A stretch of 50,398 nucleotides of DNA from Singulisphaera sp. GP187 (GTDB lineage Bacteria > Planctomycetota > Phycisphaerae > Phycisphaerales > SM1A02), in contig CAMBMO010000016.1 of assembly GCA_945868805.1 (NCBI GenBank), positions 1 to 50,398 on the forward strand. The letters are read 5' to 3'. Each line of letters begins with the position of its first letter. Position 1 is the first letter of the stretch. The translations under genes were made by a program, and so were the position numbers. A model generated the notes under the pieces. The model was not told the origin of the DNA. It made no database searches and worked only from the letters and a program-made list of their open reading frames with translations. This document shows positions 7,779 to 15,977 of this stretch, in pieces.

Positions 7779-8918
7779 ATGACCCTCGACAGTCAGTTAC
7801 CCAGATCATCTTTCGCCGCAGCTTCTTTGTTCGGATCCAACCGTCGCAAGATGATTCCAATTGCACTTGCGATCGTGGGTGCAGCGAGTGTCGCCTGCGC
7901 AACATTTTATTTCACTCAGGTCGACGAAACTCCGACGGCCGCTCGAGTCCCAATCAATGCCGTGCCAGAAGTTGTCGTCGCGGCACCCGAAGCGCCTAGG
8001 AAACCCCAAGAAAAGCAAGCGATTCCTTCGCCTGGCGGTCCCAAGCAGGTCGCGATGACAGTGCCCGCGCCAATCGTGTCGCCCGCACGCGCCGTGACCC
8101 CAAGTGCGACAGTCCCCGCCGAAGCGCTCCCTGCAAGAACTGCTTCCGCGCCCGCCACGATGAATCTTGCGACCGCGATGGCGATGACACAGGCCGATCC
8201 TGTCGGAGCACGACTCGCGCTCACGCGCTTGATCGATCGCCGCGAAATCGCTCCAGCCGATCTCCCCGCCGTGATGAACGCGATTCGAGAAGTCAACGCA
8301 CAACTCTTTTTCTCACCAACCGTCGTTGCGGGCGACCCAGTCACACGCTCCTACACAGTGAAATCGGGCGACACACTCTCAAGAATTGCCAAGCGCAACG
8401 ATGTGCAAACCGACTGGCGAGTCATCCAACGTATCAATGGAATGAAGAGCGAGAAGTCGCTGAGGGTCGGACAGAATTTGAAGATCCCCGTGGGAGCGTT
8501 TCACGCCGAAATTTCGAAGAGCGATTATCAAATGCGCATTTACGCTGGTGAAGGATCCGCGCGAGTGATTGTCGCGATCCTCCAAGTCGGATTGGGCGAA
8601 CTGAATTCAACTCCAACTGGGGCGTTCATGGTGCGACCAAAGAGCAAGCTCATCAACCCAGAATGGAACAACCCCCGCACGGGCGAGCACTTCGCGAGCG
8701 ACGATCCGAAGAATCCGATTGGCGAACACTGGATCGGTTTGATTGGAGTTGAAGCGCACAACCAAGGATTCAAGGGGTACGGAATTCATGGGACGATCGA
8801 TGCGGGATCGATCGGCAATCAGGCATCCATGGGATGCGTTCGAATGAATGACCCTGATGTCGAATTGGTGTACGAACTTCTCACCGAACCAAACAGCACG
8901 ATCGTGATCGCGCCGTGA
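7779..8918 (+). CDS. LysM and L,D-transpeptidase (YkuD) protein
   Basis: This is a 379-residue envelope protein. A basic N-terminus and membrane segment (about residues 25-46, MIPIALAIVGAASVACATFY) anchor it. A long Pro/Ala/Val linker follows (residues 50-125), then a LysM peptidoglycan-binding module (YTVKSGDTLSRIAKRN, about 192-236) and a YkuD catalytic domain. The catalytic motif is HGT...S.GC.RM, with His337 and Cys353. L,D-transpeptidases form 3-3 peptidoglycan crosslinks or attach proteins to the wall. It follows the cyclo-ligase after 32 bases, with AGGA 9 bases before the ATG. In a planctomycete it is direct evidence for peptidoglycan remodelling. Confidence 0.95.
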   Translation: MTLDSQLPRSSFAAASLFGSNRRKMIPIALAIVGAASVACATFYFTQVDETPTAARVPINAVPEVVVAAPEAPRKPQEKQAIPSPGGPKQVAMTVPAPIVSPARAVTPSATVPAEALPARTASAPATMNLATAMAMTQADPVGARLALTRLIDRREIAPADLPAVMNAIREVNAQLFFSPTVVAGDPVTRSYTVKSGDTLSRIAKRNDVQTDWRVIQRINGMKSEKSLRVGQNLKIPVGAFHAEISKSDYQMRIYAGEGSARVIVAILQVGLGELNSTPTGAFMVRPKSKLINPEWNNPRTGEHFASDDPKNPIGEHWIGLIGVEAHNQGFKGYGIHGTIDAGSIGNQASMGCVRMNDPDVELVYELLTEPNSTIVIAP

Positions 8919-8934
8919 TGGCGAGTCAGGCAAT

Positions 8935-9183
8935 TTAAGTTTTTGCCAGCATGACCGACTGCCAAGCCATTTGTTCTGCTTGCGACAGCTTGGAGAACCC
9001 CGCGTCCTTCGTCCTCGCAAAGTCCGTCTCATGACGCTTGCAGGTGTTCTCGTACCACTGCTTGCTCACCTCGAGCCACTCGGGGTGAGCGTCAAGAATG
9101 CGTTTCACCTGGAACCATGAGATCCTGATTTCATTTGTTGCCCATGTCCACTCGAATGCTCCCTCGCTTCTAGCTCTCTGCAA
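8935..9183 (-). CDS. Small hypothetical protein
   Basis: This 82-residue frame is rich in Trp, Lys and Glu (FEWTWATNEIRISWFQVKRI, WLEVSKQWYENTCKRHETDF) and predicted to be helical. Its composition is protein-like and it does not lie opposite a known gene, so it may be real. I recognise no family and see no ribosome-binding site. It might instead be the tail of a decayed longer gene, since the next 80 bases before pdxA are non-coding debris. It is convergent with the L,D-transpeptidase gene, 16 bases away. Confidence 0.3.
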   Translation of the reverse strand: MQRARSEGAFEWTWATNEIRISWFQVKRILDAHPEWLEVSKQWYENTCKRHETDFARTKDAGFSKLSQAEQMAWQSVMLAKT

Positions 9184-9266
9184 GGCGCGTGAGAGCGAAG
9201 TAGGGCACGATCTGCCTGCGAACGAGCAGTTTTCCGCAGCCTGCTAGGGCTCGTGCTCTACAAACA

Positions 9267-10370
9267 TCACCCCGTCCAAGGGCCGCTCGACGACCATTCG
9301 CCACGCGCGGGACCATCTGGGTGATTGCCGATGTTTCGGGATGCACCTGAACTTCGCGGAGCTCGCGCCAATTTCGCCGCCAGCAACATCGCCTCGCGCA
9401 TTGCTCCCGCGTCAGCCTTTCCCTCGCCTGCAATTCCGAATGCCGTCCCGTGATCGGGGCTGGTGCGCACGATGGGAATACCAAGGGTCACATTGACTGC
9501 AGATTCGAATGCCACCATCTTGAGCGGGATGAGCCCTTGATCGTGATACATCGCGACGACCAAGTCATATCTCCCGCTGAGCGCGTCGCGGAAAATCGTG
9601 TCCGCTGGCCACGGACCCGATGCATCAATGCCCGCACTACACGCCATTTCGATCGCCGGACGAATGATGCGGTCCTCCTCGTCGCCGAAGAGCCCGCGCT
9701 CGCCAGCATGTGGATTGAGTCCGCAAACTGCAATTCTCGGCTCGCTGACTCCCATGTCCTTGCAGAATCGGCACCCCAGATCGATCGGGTCAAAGACTCG
9801 ACCAATCGTCAGCAAATCCCGAATCGTCATGAGTGGCACATGCGTCGTCGCGAGCGCGACGCGCAACTTTGACGCAGAAAAAGCCATGCAATGTCGGCGT
9901 GCACGAGTACGAAAGGCGAAGAGTTCGGTGTGCCCGGGCCACCGATAACCGGCGAGCGACCAGGATTCCTTACTGATCGGTGCAGTCACAACCGCATCGA
10001 CACGGCGAGGGTCGCCCTGTGGGCGCATGGCATCGACGATTGCAGTTTCGACATATGCCTTGCTGACGGTTCCGCCAATCTTTGAAGGCTCGCGTCGATC
10101 GAACAGCCCGAGGACTTGCCCATGATCGAAGACGACATAGTCCGAATCGATTTCAAACTGTGCGCGCTCGCTCTCGACCGCCACCCGAAGCCAATCGACT
10201 GGAATTCCGCTTCGTTCGGCAGCGACGTGCATGAGATGGTTGGAACCATGCACCACCCAACGAGCCGCCCGGCGCACGACGGGGTCGGCGAGTGCCTTCA
10301 CCGCGACCTCGGCGCCGATGCCGCACGGATCGCCGAGCGAGATCGCGACTGTGGGGCGGTCAGTGTTCAT
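9267..10370 (-). CDS. pdxA: 4-hydroxythreonine-4-phosphate dehydrogenase
   Basis: This 367-residue enzyme oxidises 4-phosphohydroxy-L-threonine in the deoxyxylulose-5-phosphate-independent branch of pyridoxal phosphate synthesis, requiring NAD and a divalent metal. Family marks are AISLGDPCGIGAEVAVKAL at the start, VDAVVTAPISKESW, YRWPGHTELFA (metal-binding His), CGLNPHAGERGLFGDEE, MYHDQGLIPLKM (metal-binding His) and RTSPDHGTAF. The C-terminal 30 residues (after KLARAP) are low complexity and extend past the usual length of about 330. The ATG at 10370 precedes MNTDRPTVAISLGDP, as in homologues; no clear ribosome-binding site is seen. Confidence 0.95.
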   Translation of the reverse strand: MNTDRPTVAISLGDPCGIGAEVAVKALADPVVRRAARWVVHGSNHLMHVAAERSGIPVDWLRVAVESERAQFEIDSDYVVFDHGQVLGLFDRREPSKIGGTVSKAYVETAIVDAMRPQGDPRRVDAVVTAPISKESWSLAGYRWPGHTELFAFRTRARRHCMAFSASKLRVALATTHVPLMTIRDLLTIGRVFDPIDLGCRFCKDMGVSEPRIAVCGLNPHAGERGLFGDEEDRIIRPAIEMACSAGIDASGPWPADTIFRDALSGRYDLVVAMYHDQGLIPLKMVAFESAVNVTLGIPIVRTSPDHGTAFGIAGEGKADAGAMREAMLLAAKLARAPRSSGASRNIGNHPDGPARGEWSSSGPWTG

Positions 10371-10452
10371 ACGAAGAATGCTAGCGACCCAAATGTGAAG
10401 ATTTCAGGTCGTTCCGTCCGATTCGGGGGGGTAGATTGATCTGTTCGGCGGC

Positions 10453-10770
10453 ATGCCCATGACCTCACAAACATCGCGGACATCACAACTTTCCAACAGC
10501 GAGCCCGATCCTCGATGCTGTCCACACATGGAAACCAACGACCATCGCTGCACCTCAAGGTTTGCCCTCGGCGAGGTCGAGCAGCTCTTCGCATACTGCT
10601 GTGGCGGGTTCCACGGCTGCGCCCTCTTTCACCGGATCAACATGGAAGTGCGGTTTCGTGAAACCGTGGGCGATCGGAACAGAGGCGTCTTGCAACCCAA
10701 TCGATCTCCCGCCCTGATGAATCCCACAGTCCATGGAATCGCCTCCCGTAGCTACAAAAAAGCGCCGTGA
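10453..10770 (+). CDS. Small Cys/His-rich protein
   Basis: A 105-residue frame with the segment CCPHMETNDHRCTSRFAL, then VEQLFAYCCGGFHGCALFH, about residues 22-63. The spacing C-C-P-H-(7)-C-(16)-C-C-(4)-C-(4)-H suggests a small metal-binding site or redox fold. I have seen similar 'CPH/CPFL...RC...CxGxxxxCxxY' proteins in bacteria but cannot name a family. The frame after residue 75 is low complexity and overlaps the recombinase start by 38 bases, so the two may be co-translated. The role is unknown; a metal-binding regulatory or accessory protein would fit. Confidence 0.5.
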   Translation: MPMTSQTSRTSQLSNSEPDPRCCPHMETNDHRCTSRFALGEVEQLFAYCCGGFHGCALFHRINMEVRFRETVGDRNRGVLQPNRSPALMNPTVHGIASRSYKKAP

Positions 10771-11719
10771 CTTTCTGGCCTTCTGCCAGATCGAATGCGG
10801 ACTCGCGAAGCTGACTCTCGAGGCGTACGGGCGAGACCTAGACCTCCTAGCGTGCTATCTGCGCCAGCGTGGCAACGACGATCTATCGACCGCGACGATG
10901 CACGATCTGACGAATCACATCCAGTGGCTCTCGCGCGAACGAGAGTACGCACCGACAACCATCACCCGTCATCTTGCGACCATTCGGGTTTTCTTTCGCT
11001 GGCTCCATGCGACGGGATCGATCGCGAGGGACCCGGCGAGATTGCTCGAGCGACCGACAGCGTGGAAGCGACTCCCTGGAGCCATGACCGCAAAGCAGAT
11101 GAAGGCGCTCGTCGAGACCCCTTCGCCTGAGTCTGGTCCGCTCTGGTTACGAGACCGCGCAATGCTCGAACTGCTCTACGGCGGTGGACTGCGAGCGAGC
11201 GAAGTCTGCACAGTGAAGGTGAACGACTTTCACGAAACACTTGGAGCGCTCGCGGTGACGGGAAAGGGTGGCAAGCAGCGCATCGTGCCGATCGGAGTTC
11301 CCGCGATCAAATGGACAATGCGGTATCTCGAGGAGTGCCGACCGGGGCTCGCCGCCGTCAGCGCTGGGCGCGACGCGTTTCGATTATTGCTCTCGTTTTC
11401 GGGCCGTCCCCTCGACCGAGTGGCGATCTGGCAGTTGGTGAAGAAGAACGCGGCGCGCGCAGGTCTTAAGGATGTCCACCCACACACACTTCGGCACTCC
11501 TTCGCGACCCATCTCGTCAATGGCGGGGCGGATTTGCGTGTTGTGCAAGAACTGCTTGGTCACTCGAGCATCACGACGACTCAGGTCTACACGCATGTCA
11601 CACGCGATCACCTGAGGGAAGTCATCGCGAATTGCCATCCTCGAGAGATGAAAATGAAAAAGGTGACGCCGATCGTGGCAGTCAAGCGTCAACCGATCGT
11701 CAGTCGCCGCGGGAAGTAG
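10733..11719 (+). CDS. Tyrosine recombinase, XerC/XerD-like
   Basis: This 328-residue site-specific recombinase has an N-terminal SAM-like core-binding domain (residues about 12-100, FLAFCQIECGLAKLTLEAYG) and a complete catalytic domain. Catalytic residues are Arg154 in GGLRASE, Lys178 in GKGGKQR, His251 and Arg254 in HTLRHSFATH, His277 in LGHSS and nucleophile Tyr286 in TTQVYTH. Length and the LLGHSSI...YTHV motif fit chromosome-dimer resolvases rather than phage integrases, which are usually longer. XerC and XerD cannot be told apart here. The last 31 bases overlap the 3' end of trpS on the other strand. The C-terminal 25 residues are an unusual basic tail (KMKKVTPIVAVKRQ). Confidence 0.93.
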   Translation: MESPPVATKKRRDFLAFCQIECGLAKLTLEAYGRDLDLLACYLRQRGNDDLSTATMHDLTNHIQWLSREREYAPTTITRHLATIRVFFRWLHATGSIARDPARLLERPTAWKRLPGAMTAKQMKALVETPSPESGPLWLRDRAMLELLYGGGLRASEVCTVKVNDFHETLGALAVTGKGGKQRIVPIGVPAIKWTMRYLEECRPGLAAVSAGRDAFRLLLSFSGRPLDRVAIWQLVKKNAARAGLKDVHPHTLRHSFATHLVNGGADLRVVQELLGHSSITTTQVYTHVTRDHLREVIANCHPREMKMKKVTPIVAVKRQPIVSRRGK

Positions 11720-12768
11720 GCCAATTTCGTCGCGTCCTTCACCATCGCGAGCGTCTCTTCCGCGACTTGGTTCGCGCGAATGCAACCATCCTTCAGAATG
11801 TCGATGATCGCACGATCGTCGCCTTCAAACTGACGCCGTCTCTCTCGCATGGGCTCAAGCATCTTGTTGAGCGCCTCCGCGACTTCTTGTTTGATATGGC
11901 CGTCACCGATATTGTCCCCTCTTGAATAGCGATCCTTCAGTTCGGCGACACGGGGCGGATCGAGAATAAACGCATCAACATATTGAAAGAGCGCATTCGT
12001 GATGTCGCCAGGCTCGGTTGGACTCTGACGACCGGTAAAGATCTTGCCGACCTTCTTCTGCACTTCCTTTGGAGTATCGGCAATGAAGATCGCATTCCCG
12101 AGACTCTTGCTCATCTTGTTGATGCCGTCAATTCCCACAAGCCGACCGACCGCTCCGACATCCGCGTGTGGAATGGGAAAGGTCCCCCCGAGCTTCTCGT
12201 GGTCCGAGTCTTCGGCGTGCTCTGAGACCTTGCAGAAAATCTGGTTGAATCTGCGTGCGACTTCGCGAGTCATCTCTAAGTGCGGCACTTGATCTTCGCC
12301 CACGGGAACTCCCGACGGACGAAAGGCGAGAATGTCCGCGGTCTGCCCGACCGCGTAGAGCGGAAATCCAAACGAGTATGTCTCGCCGAGATTCTTGATC
12401 TTGATCTCGTCCTTCAGAGTTGGATTTCGCATCACCCGGTTGAATGGCAACAGCATCGCAAAGAGAAACGTCAATTCGGCGATCGCGGGAACTTCGCTCT
12501 GCAGAAAGATCGCAGACTGCTTTGGGTCGATTCCCATCGCCAAATAGTCGCGGACGATCTCGATCGAGTCGCGGCGAATCTCGGCGGAGAGGTCGACGCG
12601 CGTCGTGAATGCGTGCATGTTCGCGACCAAGAAATAGCACTCGTGTGTCGATTGCAGTTCGACGCGTCGCTTGACGCTCCCAACCCAGTGGCCGAGGTGC
12701 AATGCCCCGGTCGGCGTGTCACCCGTCAATATGCGTGGCCTGCCGTTTCGGGTGACTTGCGGGTTCAT
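11689..12768 (-). CDS. trpS: Tryptophan-tRNA ligase
   Basis: This 359-residue class I aminoacyl-tRNA synthetase charges tRNA-Trp. The HIGH-type motif is TGDTPTGALHLGHWVGS near residue 15, and the KMSKS motif is INKMSKSLGNAI near residue 215. The active-site segments AVGQTADIL and PVGEDQVPHLEMTREVARRFN are conserved. An AGGA lies 11 bases before the ATG. It is convergent with the recombinase gene and overlaps it by 31 bases. It is an ordinary housekeeping gene with no sign of truncation. Confidence 0.97.
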   Translation of the reverse strand: MNPQVTRNGRPRILTGDTPTGALHLGHWVGSVKRRVELQSTHECYFLVANMHAFTTRVDLSAEIRRDSIEIVRDYLAMGIDPKQSAIFLQSEVPAIAELTFLFAMLLPFNRVMRNPTLKDEIKIKNLGETYSFGFPLYAVGQTADILAFRPSGVPVGEDQVPHLEMTREVARRFNQIFCKVSEHAEDSDHEKLGGTFPIPHADVGAVGRLVGIDGINKMSKSLGNAIFIADTPKEVQKKVGKIFTGRQSPTEPGDITNALFQYVDAFILDPPRVAELKDRYSRGDNIGDGHIKQEVAEALNKMLEPMRERRRQFEGDDRAIIDILKDGCIRANQVAEETLAMVKDATKLAYFPRRLTIG

Positions 12769-12810
12769 GCTGGGGATGATCCTACGAAACTCCCGAATCC
12801 TCGGTCGAAC

Positions 12811-13737
12811 TCATCCCCACCAGAACCACATCAGATTGCAGAGGTTGAAGAGCGCATGTGCCGTGATCGGCGCGGCGATCCGCCCTGTGCGTTCCATCAA
12901 CCATCCAAGCACGACCGCGAGCATGAAGAGCGTCGCAATGCCCGATGCTTCCGCTCCCGCGACGAGCACCGGAATATGAACACCAGCGAAGAGCGCACTG
13001 GTGATCCAAATGCGCCACCACCTCGAAACACGGAGCCCTCTGAGTCCCATCTGAAATCCGCCACGAAATGCGAATTCTTCGGTCAGTGGTGCGCAGACGA
13101 CGACGACGAGCACCATCGCCGCCTTCCAAATCATCACGTCGCTCGCACGAAGTAGTTCGAAGGTGGAGTGCCCTTCGGTCGGAGCCACCGCCCCGCCAAA
13201 GTAAAGCTGTATCGACGCAACAATCGAGCCCACCGACTGCAGTGGAAGCCACGCGACCAGAAAAACCACAACGCCAAACCCGACCGATCGCCAGAACTTC
13301 CATGGTTGCAGTGCCCCCCCTTCGGCAATGCTCGCAAGACCCGGCACTCGGACTCGAAAGATAATCAGCGCGATCGCCACGAATTGAGCCACGAACGATC
13401 CGGCTGCCACGATCACCTTCGCCTGAATCGTTTCACTGCCCGGTTCCACGCCAGCGATTGCTTTCGCCAAACCGCCACCCGACGATCCCAAGATGTACAG
13501 GGCAACGAAAAGCAAGAACGATCGAGTGAAGTCCCAATTCCATGCGTTTCGCGGAGCGTCCCGCAATCGCATCGCTCGCGTAATCGCGATCGCCGCAAGG
13601 ATTGCGAATCCGAGCACGAGCGAGATGATGGGCCAGGATGACGCGTCGCCAGAGAAAGACGAATCTCCAGCTTCGGATCTAACCTCTCTTGCCAGAACGC
13701 CGACGGCCAAGATGAACGACATGCTCAAGACCATCAT
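12811..13737 (-). CDS. CPBP family intramembrane metalloprotease
   Basis: This membrane protein of about 308 residues has roughly eight hydrophobic segments. The CPBP (Abi/CAAX-protease-like) signature is complete: LTEEFAFRGGFQ with the paired Glu and Arg, LFAGVH, and HALFNLCN near the C-terminus. Members cleave prenylated or membrane substrates, and some give bacteriocin self-immunity; this substrate is unknown. The frame is open far upstream, but those residues are antisense to trpC. I place the start at 13737 (MMVLSMSFILAVGV), where a signal-like segment begins; 13734 or 13722 are alternatives. The 5' end overlaps the divergent trpC start by up to 26 bases. Confidence 0.85.
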   Translation of the reverse strand: MMVLSMSFILAVGVLAREVRSEAGDSSFSGDASSWPIISLVLGFAILAAIAITRAMRLRDAPRNAWNWDFTRSFLLFVALYILGSSGGGLAKAIAGVEPGSETIQAKVIVAAGSFVAQFVAIALIIFRVRVPGLASIAEGGALQPWKFWRSVGFGVVVFLVAWLPLQSVGSIVASIQLYFGGAVAPTEGHSTFELLRASDVMIWKAAMVLVVVVCAPLTEEFAFRGGFQMGLRGLRVSRWWRIWITSALFAGVHIPVLVAGAEASGIATLFMLAVVLGWLMERTGRIAAPITAHALFNLCNLMWFWWG

Positions 13738-14518
13738 TCGGCGCAAGCGCAAGGAAGTCGCCGTGGCACAGAAAGCAGTGCCAATCGAGGTCCTTCGAGA
13801 GCGCATTTCCGAGCTCGGCCGAACCCGCAATTTCTTCCAGAAGGTCGTCGACCATGGAAACACGACGCGAACACGACTCATCGCCGAAGTCGAGCGCAAG
13901 AGTCCATCCGCTGGCGTCATTTGTGAAGTCTTCGATCCCGTCGCCATCGCTCGAAAGTATCACGCAGGAGGCGCGACCGCGATCTCCTGCCAGACGGACG
14001 GTCCAGATTTCGGCGGAAGTTTGGAACACATCCACGCCATTCGCGATGCGATTCCCCTTCCCGTCCTTCGACGGGACTTCATCATCGATCCATATCAGAT
14101 CTGGGAGTCGCGTGCGGCGGGTGCGGATGCCGTCCTCCTGATCGCGGAGTGCCTGCGCGAGAGCGAAGTTATCGACTTTCAGATTCTCTCGGTCGAACTT
14201 GGAATGACAATATTGCTGGAAGCGCACGATGCTGAAAACATCTGTCGCGTGCTCTCACATGTCGGGTTTCCTCATCCAGGGTATTCGCTCCTTGGCATCA
14301 ACAACCGCAACCTGCGAACAAAGAAGACCGACATCAATCATTCATTGCGCATGGCGGATCTCGTGGAGGATCCCCACACGCTCGTCAGTGATTCGGGCAT
14401 CGAATCACCAGATGATTTACGCCGACTCCGCACTCATGGAATCAACATCGTGATCGTCGGAGAGCACCTTCTGCGTCAGGGAAACCTAGAACAAGCGACC
14501 AGAGACCTGCTCAAGTAG
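13712..14518 (+). CDS. trpC: Indole-3-glycerol-phosphate synthase
   Basis: This 268-residue TIM-barrel enzyme closes the indole ring in tryptophan synthesis. Marks are MNDMLKTIIRRKRKEVAVAQ at the start, LIAEVERKSPSAGVI with the catalytic Lys, YHAGGATAISCQTDGPDFGGS, LRRDFIIDPYQIWESRAAGADAVLLI, LLGINNRNLRT, and SDSGIESPDDL. The frame is open about 220 bases further upstream, but that part is antisense to the CPBP gene, so I choose 13712; 13721 is an alternative. It stands apart from other trp genes (only trpS is nearby), and overlaps the 3' end of asd by 8 bases. Confidence 0.95.
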   Translation: MNDMLKTIIRRKRKEVAVAQKAVPIEVLRERISELGRTRNFFQKVVDHGNTTRTRLIAEVERKSPSAGVICEVFDPVAIARKYHAGGATAISCQTDGPDFGGSLEHIHAIRDAIPLPVLRRDFIIDPYQIWESRAAGADAVLLIAECLRESEVIDFQILSVELGMTILLEAHDAENICRVLSHVGFPHPGYSLLGINNRNLRTKKTDINHSLRMADLVEDPHTLVSDSGIESPDDLRRLRTHGINIVIVGEHLLRQGNLEQATRDLLK

Positions 14519-15566
14519 CGCGTGTCGCGGCGAGACGCGTCGCGATCAACTCGGCGATGCGCCATCCCGTCAGTGCGGCACCGATGCGGATCTGATCCCC
14601 CGCCACAAACATTTGAAGTCCCATTCCAGGATCGAGACTCCAGTCCGCGCGAATTCTCCCGACGAGCACCGGATCTCGACCAGCGGCCTGGAGGGGTTCT
14701 GGGAATCGATTATTCACGCGATCGTCGACGATTTCGACTCCGGGAGCACTCGCGAGGATCTCACGTGCGCGTGCTTCAGAAAGTGCAGTTTCGAATTCCA
14801 GTCCGATCGCCTCTGCGTGAGCCCTGAGCACGGGTACGCGAACGCACGTCGCCGTGACACGTACATCTGGGTCGTCCCAAATCTTGCGCGTCTCGTGAAG
14901 GAGCTTCGCCTCTTCCTCGTTGTAACCGTCCGCGCCGATCGCACTGTTGTGGCTAAAGCAGTTGAAGAGGTACTGCCTCCCGAAAATATCGGTCTTCATC
15001 GGCCGGCTCGCCACGTGATCGTGCACCTGAGCTTCGAGTTCGCGCATCGCGGCCGCTCCCGCACCGCTCGCTGCTTGGTATGTCGCGACTGTCATCCGAC
15101 GAACCCGAGCGACGCGGTGGAGTGGCGTCGCCGCGACGAGCGCAACGATGGTCGAACAGTTCGGCACTGCGACGATGGACGGTCCATCGCACGCATCGAT
15201 CGCATCTGGATTGACTTCCGGAATCACGAGCGGAACTGCGGGGTCCATGCGAAAGCAACTCGAGTTATCGACAACCCACGCTCCCGACGCTATGGCTTGC
15301 GGAGCCCAGGTCTTCGAGATTCCTTTTCCCGCCGAGAAAAAAGCAATCGTGACCCCCGCGAAACAGCCAGGGCGAAGTGCTTCGACAGTGACAGGGCGAC
15401 CGCCGACTTCGATCACTCGTCCAGCCGATCTTTCGCTCGCGAACAAACGCACTCGTTGGGGATCAACCCCGTTCGACTGAAGCAGTTCGATGAACTCCGA
15501 CCCGACCGCACCCGTTGCTCCGACCACTGCGAAAGCCAGATCTCGTCGTCTCGCAATAGTTTTCAT
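14511..15566 (-). CDS. asd: Aspartate-semialdehyde dehydrogenase
   Basis: This 351-residue enzyme makes aspartate semialdehyde, the branch point to lysine/diaminopimelate, threonine and methionine. The nucleotide-binding motif VVGATGAVGSEFIELL is near residue 14. Others are LFASERSAGR, FFSAGKGISK, VVDNSSCFRMD, VPNCSTI with catalytic Cys near 135, and YQAASGAGAAAM. The RVPVLRAHAEAIGLEFE segment contains the catalytic His. A GAGGTGG ribosome-binding site precedes the start. It diverges from the peptide gene, leaving a 109-base intergenic region that holds the promoters of both. Confidence 0.96.
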   Translation of the reverse strand: MKTIARRRDLAFAVVGATGAVGSEFIELLQSNGVDPQRVRLFASERSAGRVIEVGGRPVTVEALRPGCFAGVTIAFFSAGKGISKTWAPQAIASGAWVVDNSSCFRMDPAVPLVIPEVNPDAIDACDGPSIVAVPNCSTIVALVAATPLHRVARVRRMTVATYQAASGAGAAAMRELEAQVHDHVASRPMKTDIFGRQYLFNCFSHNSAIGADGYNEEEAKLLHETRKIWDDPDVRVTATCVRVPVLRAHAEAIGLEFETALSEARAREILASAPGVEIVDDRVNNRFPEPLQAAGRDPVLVGRIRADWSLDPGMGLQMFVAGDQIRIGAALTGWRIAELIATRLAATRAT

Positions 15567-15623
15567 CGAAAATCCACCTCTTCATTTGCCATTTTGGGAA
15601 TGTATCGTACGGTGTTCCTGTTC

Positions 15624-15652
15624 TTGAAGTCTCGATCGTGTTGATCGATACC
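15624..15652 (+). promoter_or_regulatory. Possible promoter with operator-like palindrome before the double-Gly peptide
   Basis: TTGAAG (15624-15629) and GATACC (15647-15652) are 17 bases apart and could be -35 and -10 boxes; only the first matches consensus well. Between them lies the inverted repeat TCGATC-gtgtt-GATCGA (15632-15648), 27 bases before the peptide ATG, a plausible repressor site. Planctomycete promoters are poorly characterised, so this is a weak prediction. Confidence 0.25.
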
Positions 15653-15675
15653 ACGAGCAACTCTGAGGAGATTCA

Positions 15676-15834
15676 ATGTCACCGAAGCCAGCGAAACCGT
15701 CCAAGACGCCAAAGACCAATACGAAGTCCGTGAAACTGTCCGACGCTGAACTGGAGAAAGCAAGCGGAGGCGGTTCAAGCCGCGTCGCTCGCAACTCTTC
15801 TTCTGCTCGAAGAGCCCGGACGCCGAAGCGCTAA
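15676..15834 (+). CDS. Double-glycine leader peptide, candidate substrate of the adjacent NHLM-type exporter
   Basis: A 52-residue ORF with a strong GAGGAG ribosome-binding site 5 bases before its ATG. Residues 1-20 are Lys/Pro-rich (MSPKPAKPSKTPKTN). Residues 21-33 read LSDAELEKASGGG. Counting back from Gly32, Leu is at -12, Ser -11, Glu -8, Leu -7, Ala -4 and Gly -2/-1, which is the double-glycine leader consensus cut by C39 peptidases. The predicted product after Gly32 is 20 residues, G-SSRVARNSSSARRARTPKR, with about seven positive charges and no Cys, acidic or aromatic residue. A terminator-like hairpin follows, then the convergent export operon. Substrate status is inferred from motif and location; toxin, signal or structural roles are all open. 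Confidence 0.75.
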   Translation: MSPKPAKPSKTPKTNTKSVKLSDAELEKASGGGSSRVARNSSSARRARTPKR

Positions 15835-15887
15835 TTCAGCGTCGTCTGCGCCAGACGATCGACCGCACAGGTGATCGAATGCCTCGA

Positions 15888-15930
15888 AGCCAACGACCGT
15901 TCTTGCTCCTGAACGGCCGTTGGCTGTTTT
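15888..15930 (+). terminator. Rho-independent terminator after the peptide gene
   Basis: Bases 15888-15902 pair with 15911-15925: a 15-bp stem with one A/C mismatch around an 8-base loop. GTTTT follows. It lies 53 bases after the peptide stop. A smaller 7-bp hairpin (15842-15848 with 15852-15858) precedes it. Confidence 0.75.
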
Positions 15931-15965
15931 AGTATTCGCCTGTTTTAGTATTCGCCTGTTTTAGT
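15925..15965. repeat. 16-bp tandem repeat next to the terminator
   Basis: The unit TGTTTTAGTATTCGCC occurs at 15925-15940 and 15941-15956, with nine bases of a third copy to 15965. The first copy begins at the last base of the terminator stem, so the T tract itself is duplicated. Confidence 0.8.
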
Positions 15966-15977
15966 TTCGGTGATCGA

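Noticed and set aside
9184-9266. A GCGKLL-like P-loop reading on the minus strand beside pdxA
   Set aside because: Only five residues match and there is no supporting context; treated as chance.
12811-13737. CPBP protein as the immunity protein of the peptide system
   Set aside because: CPBP proteins can be bacteriocin immunity proteins, but this gene is about 2 kb from the peptide with trpC and asd between them and is not co-directional with it, so a link is not supported.
14613-15644. Plus-strand frame of 343 codons opposite asd
   Set aside because: Antisense of a fully conserved asd gene, with Arg/Ser-rich translation typical of shadows.
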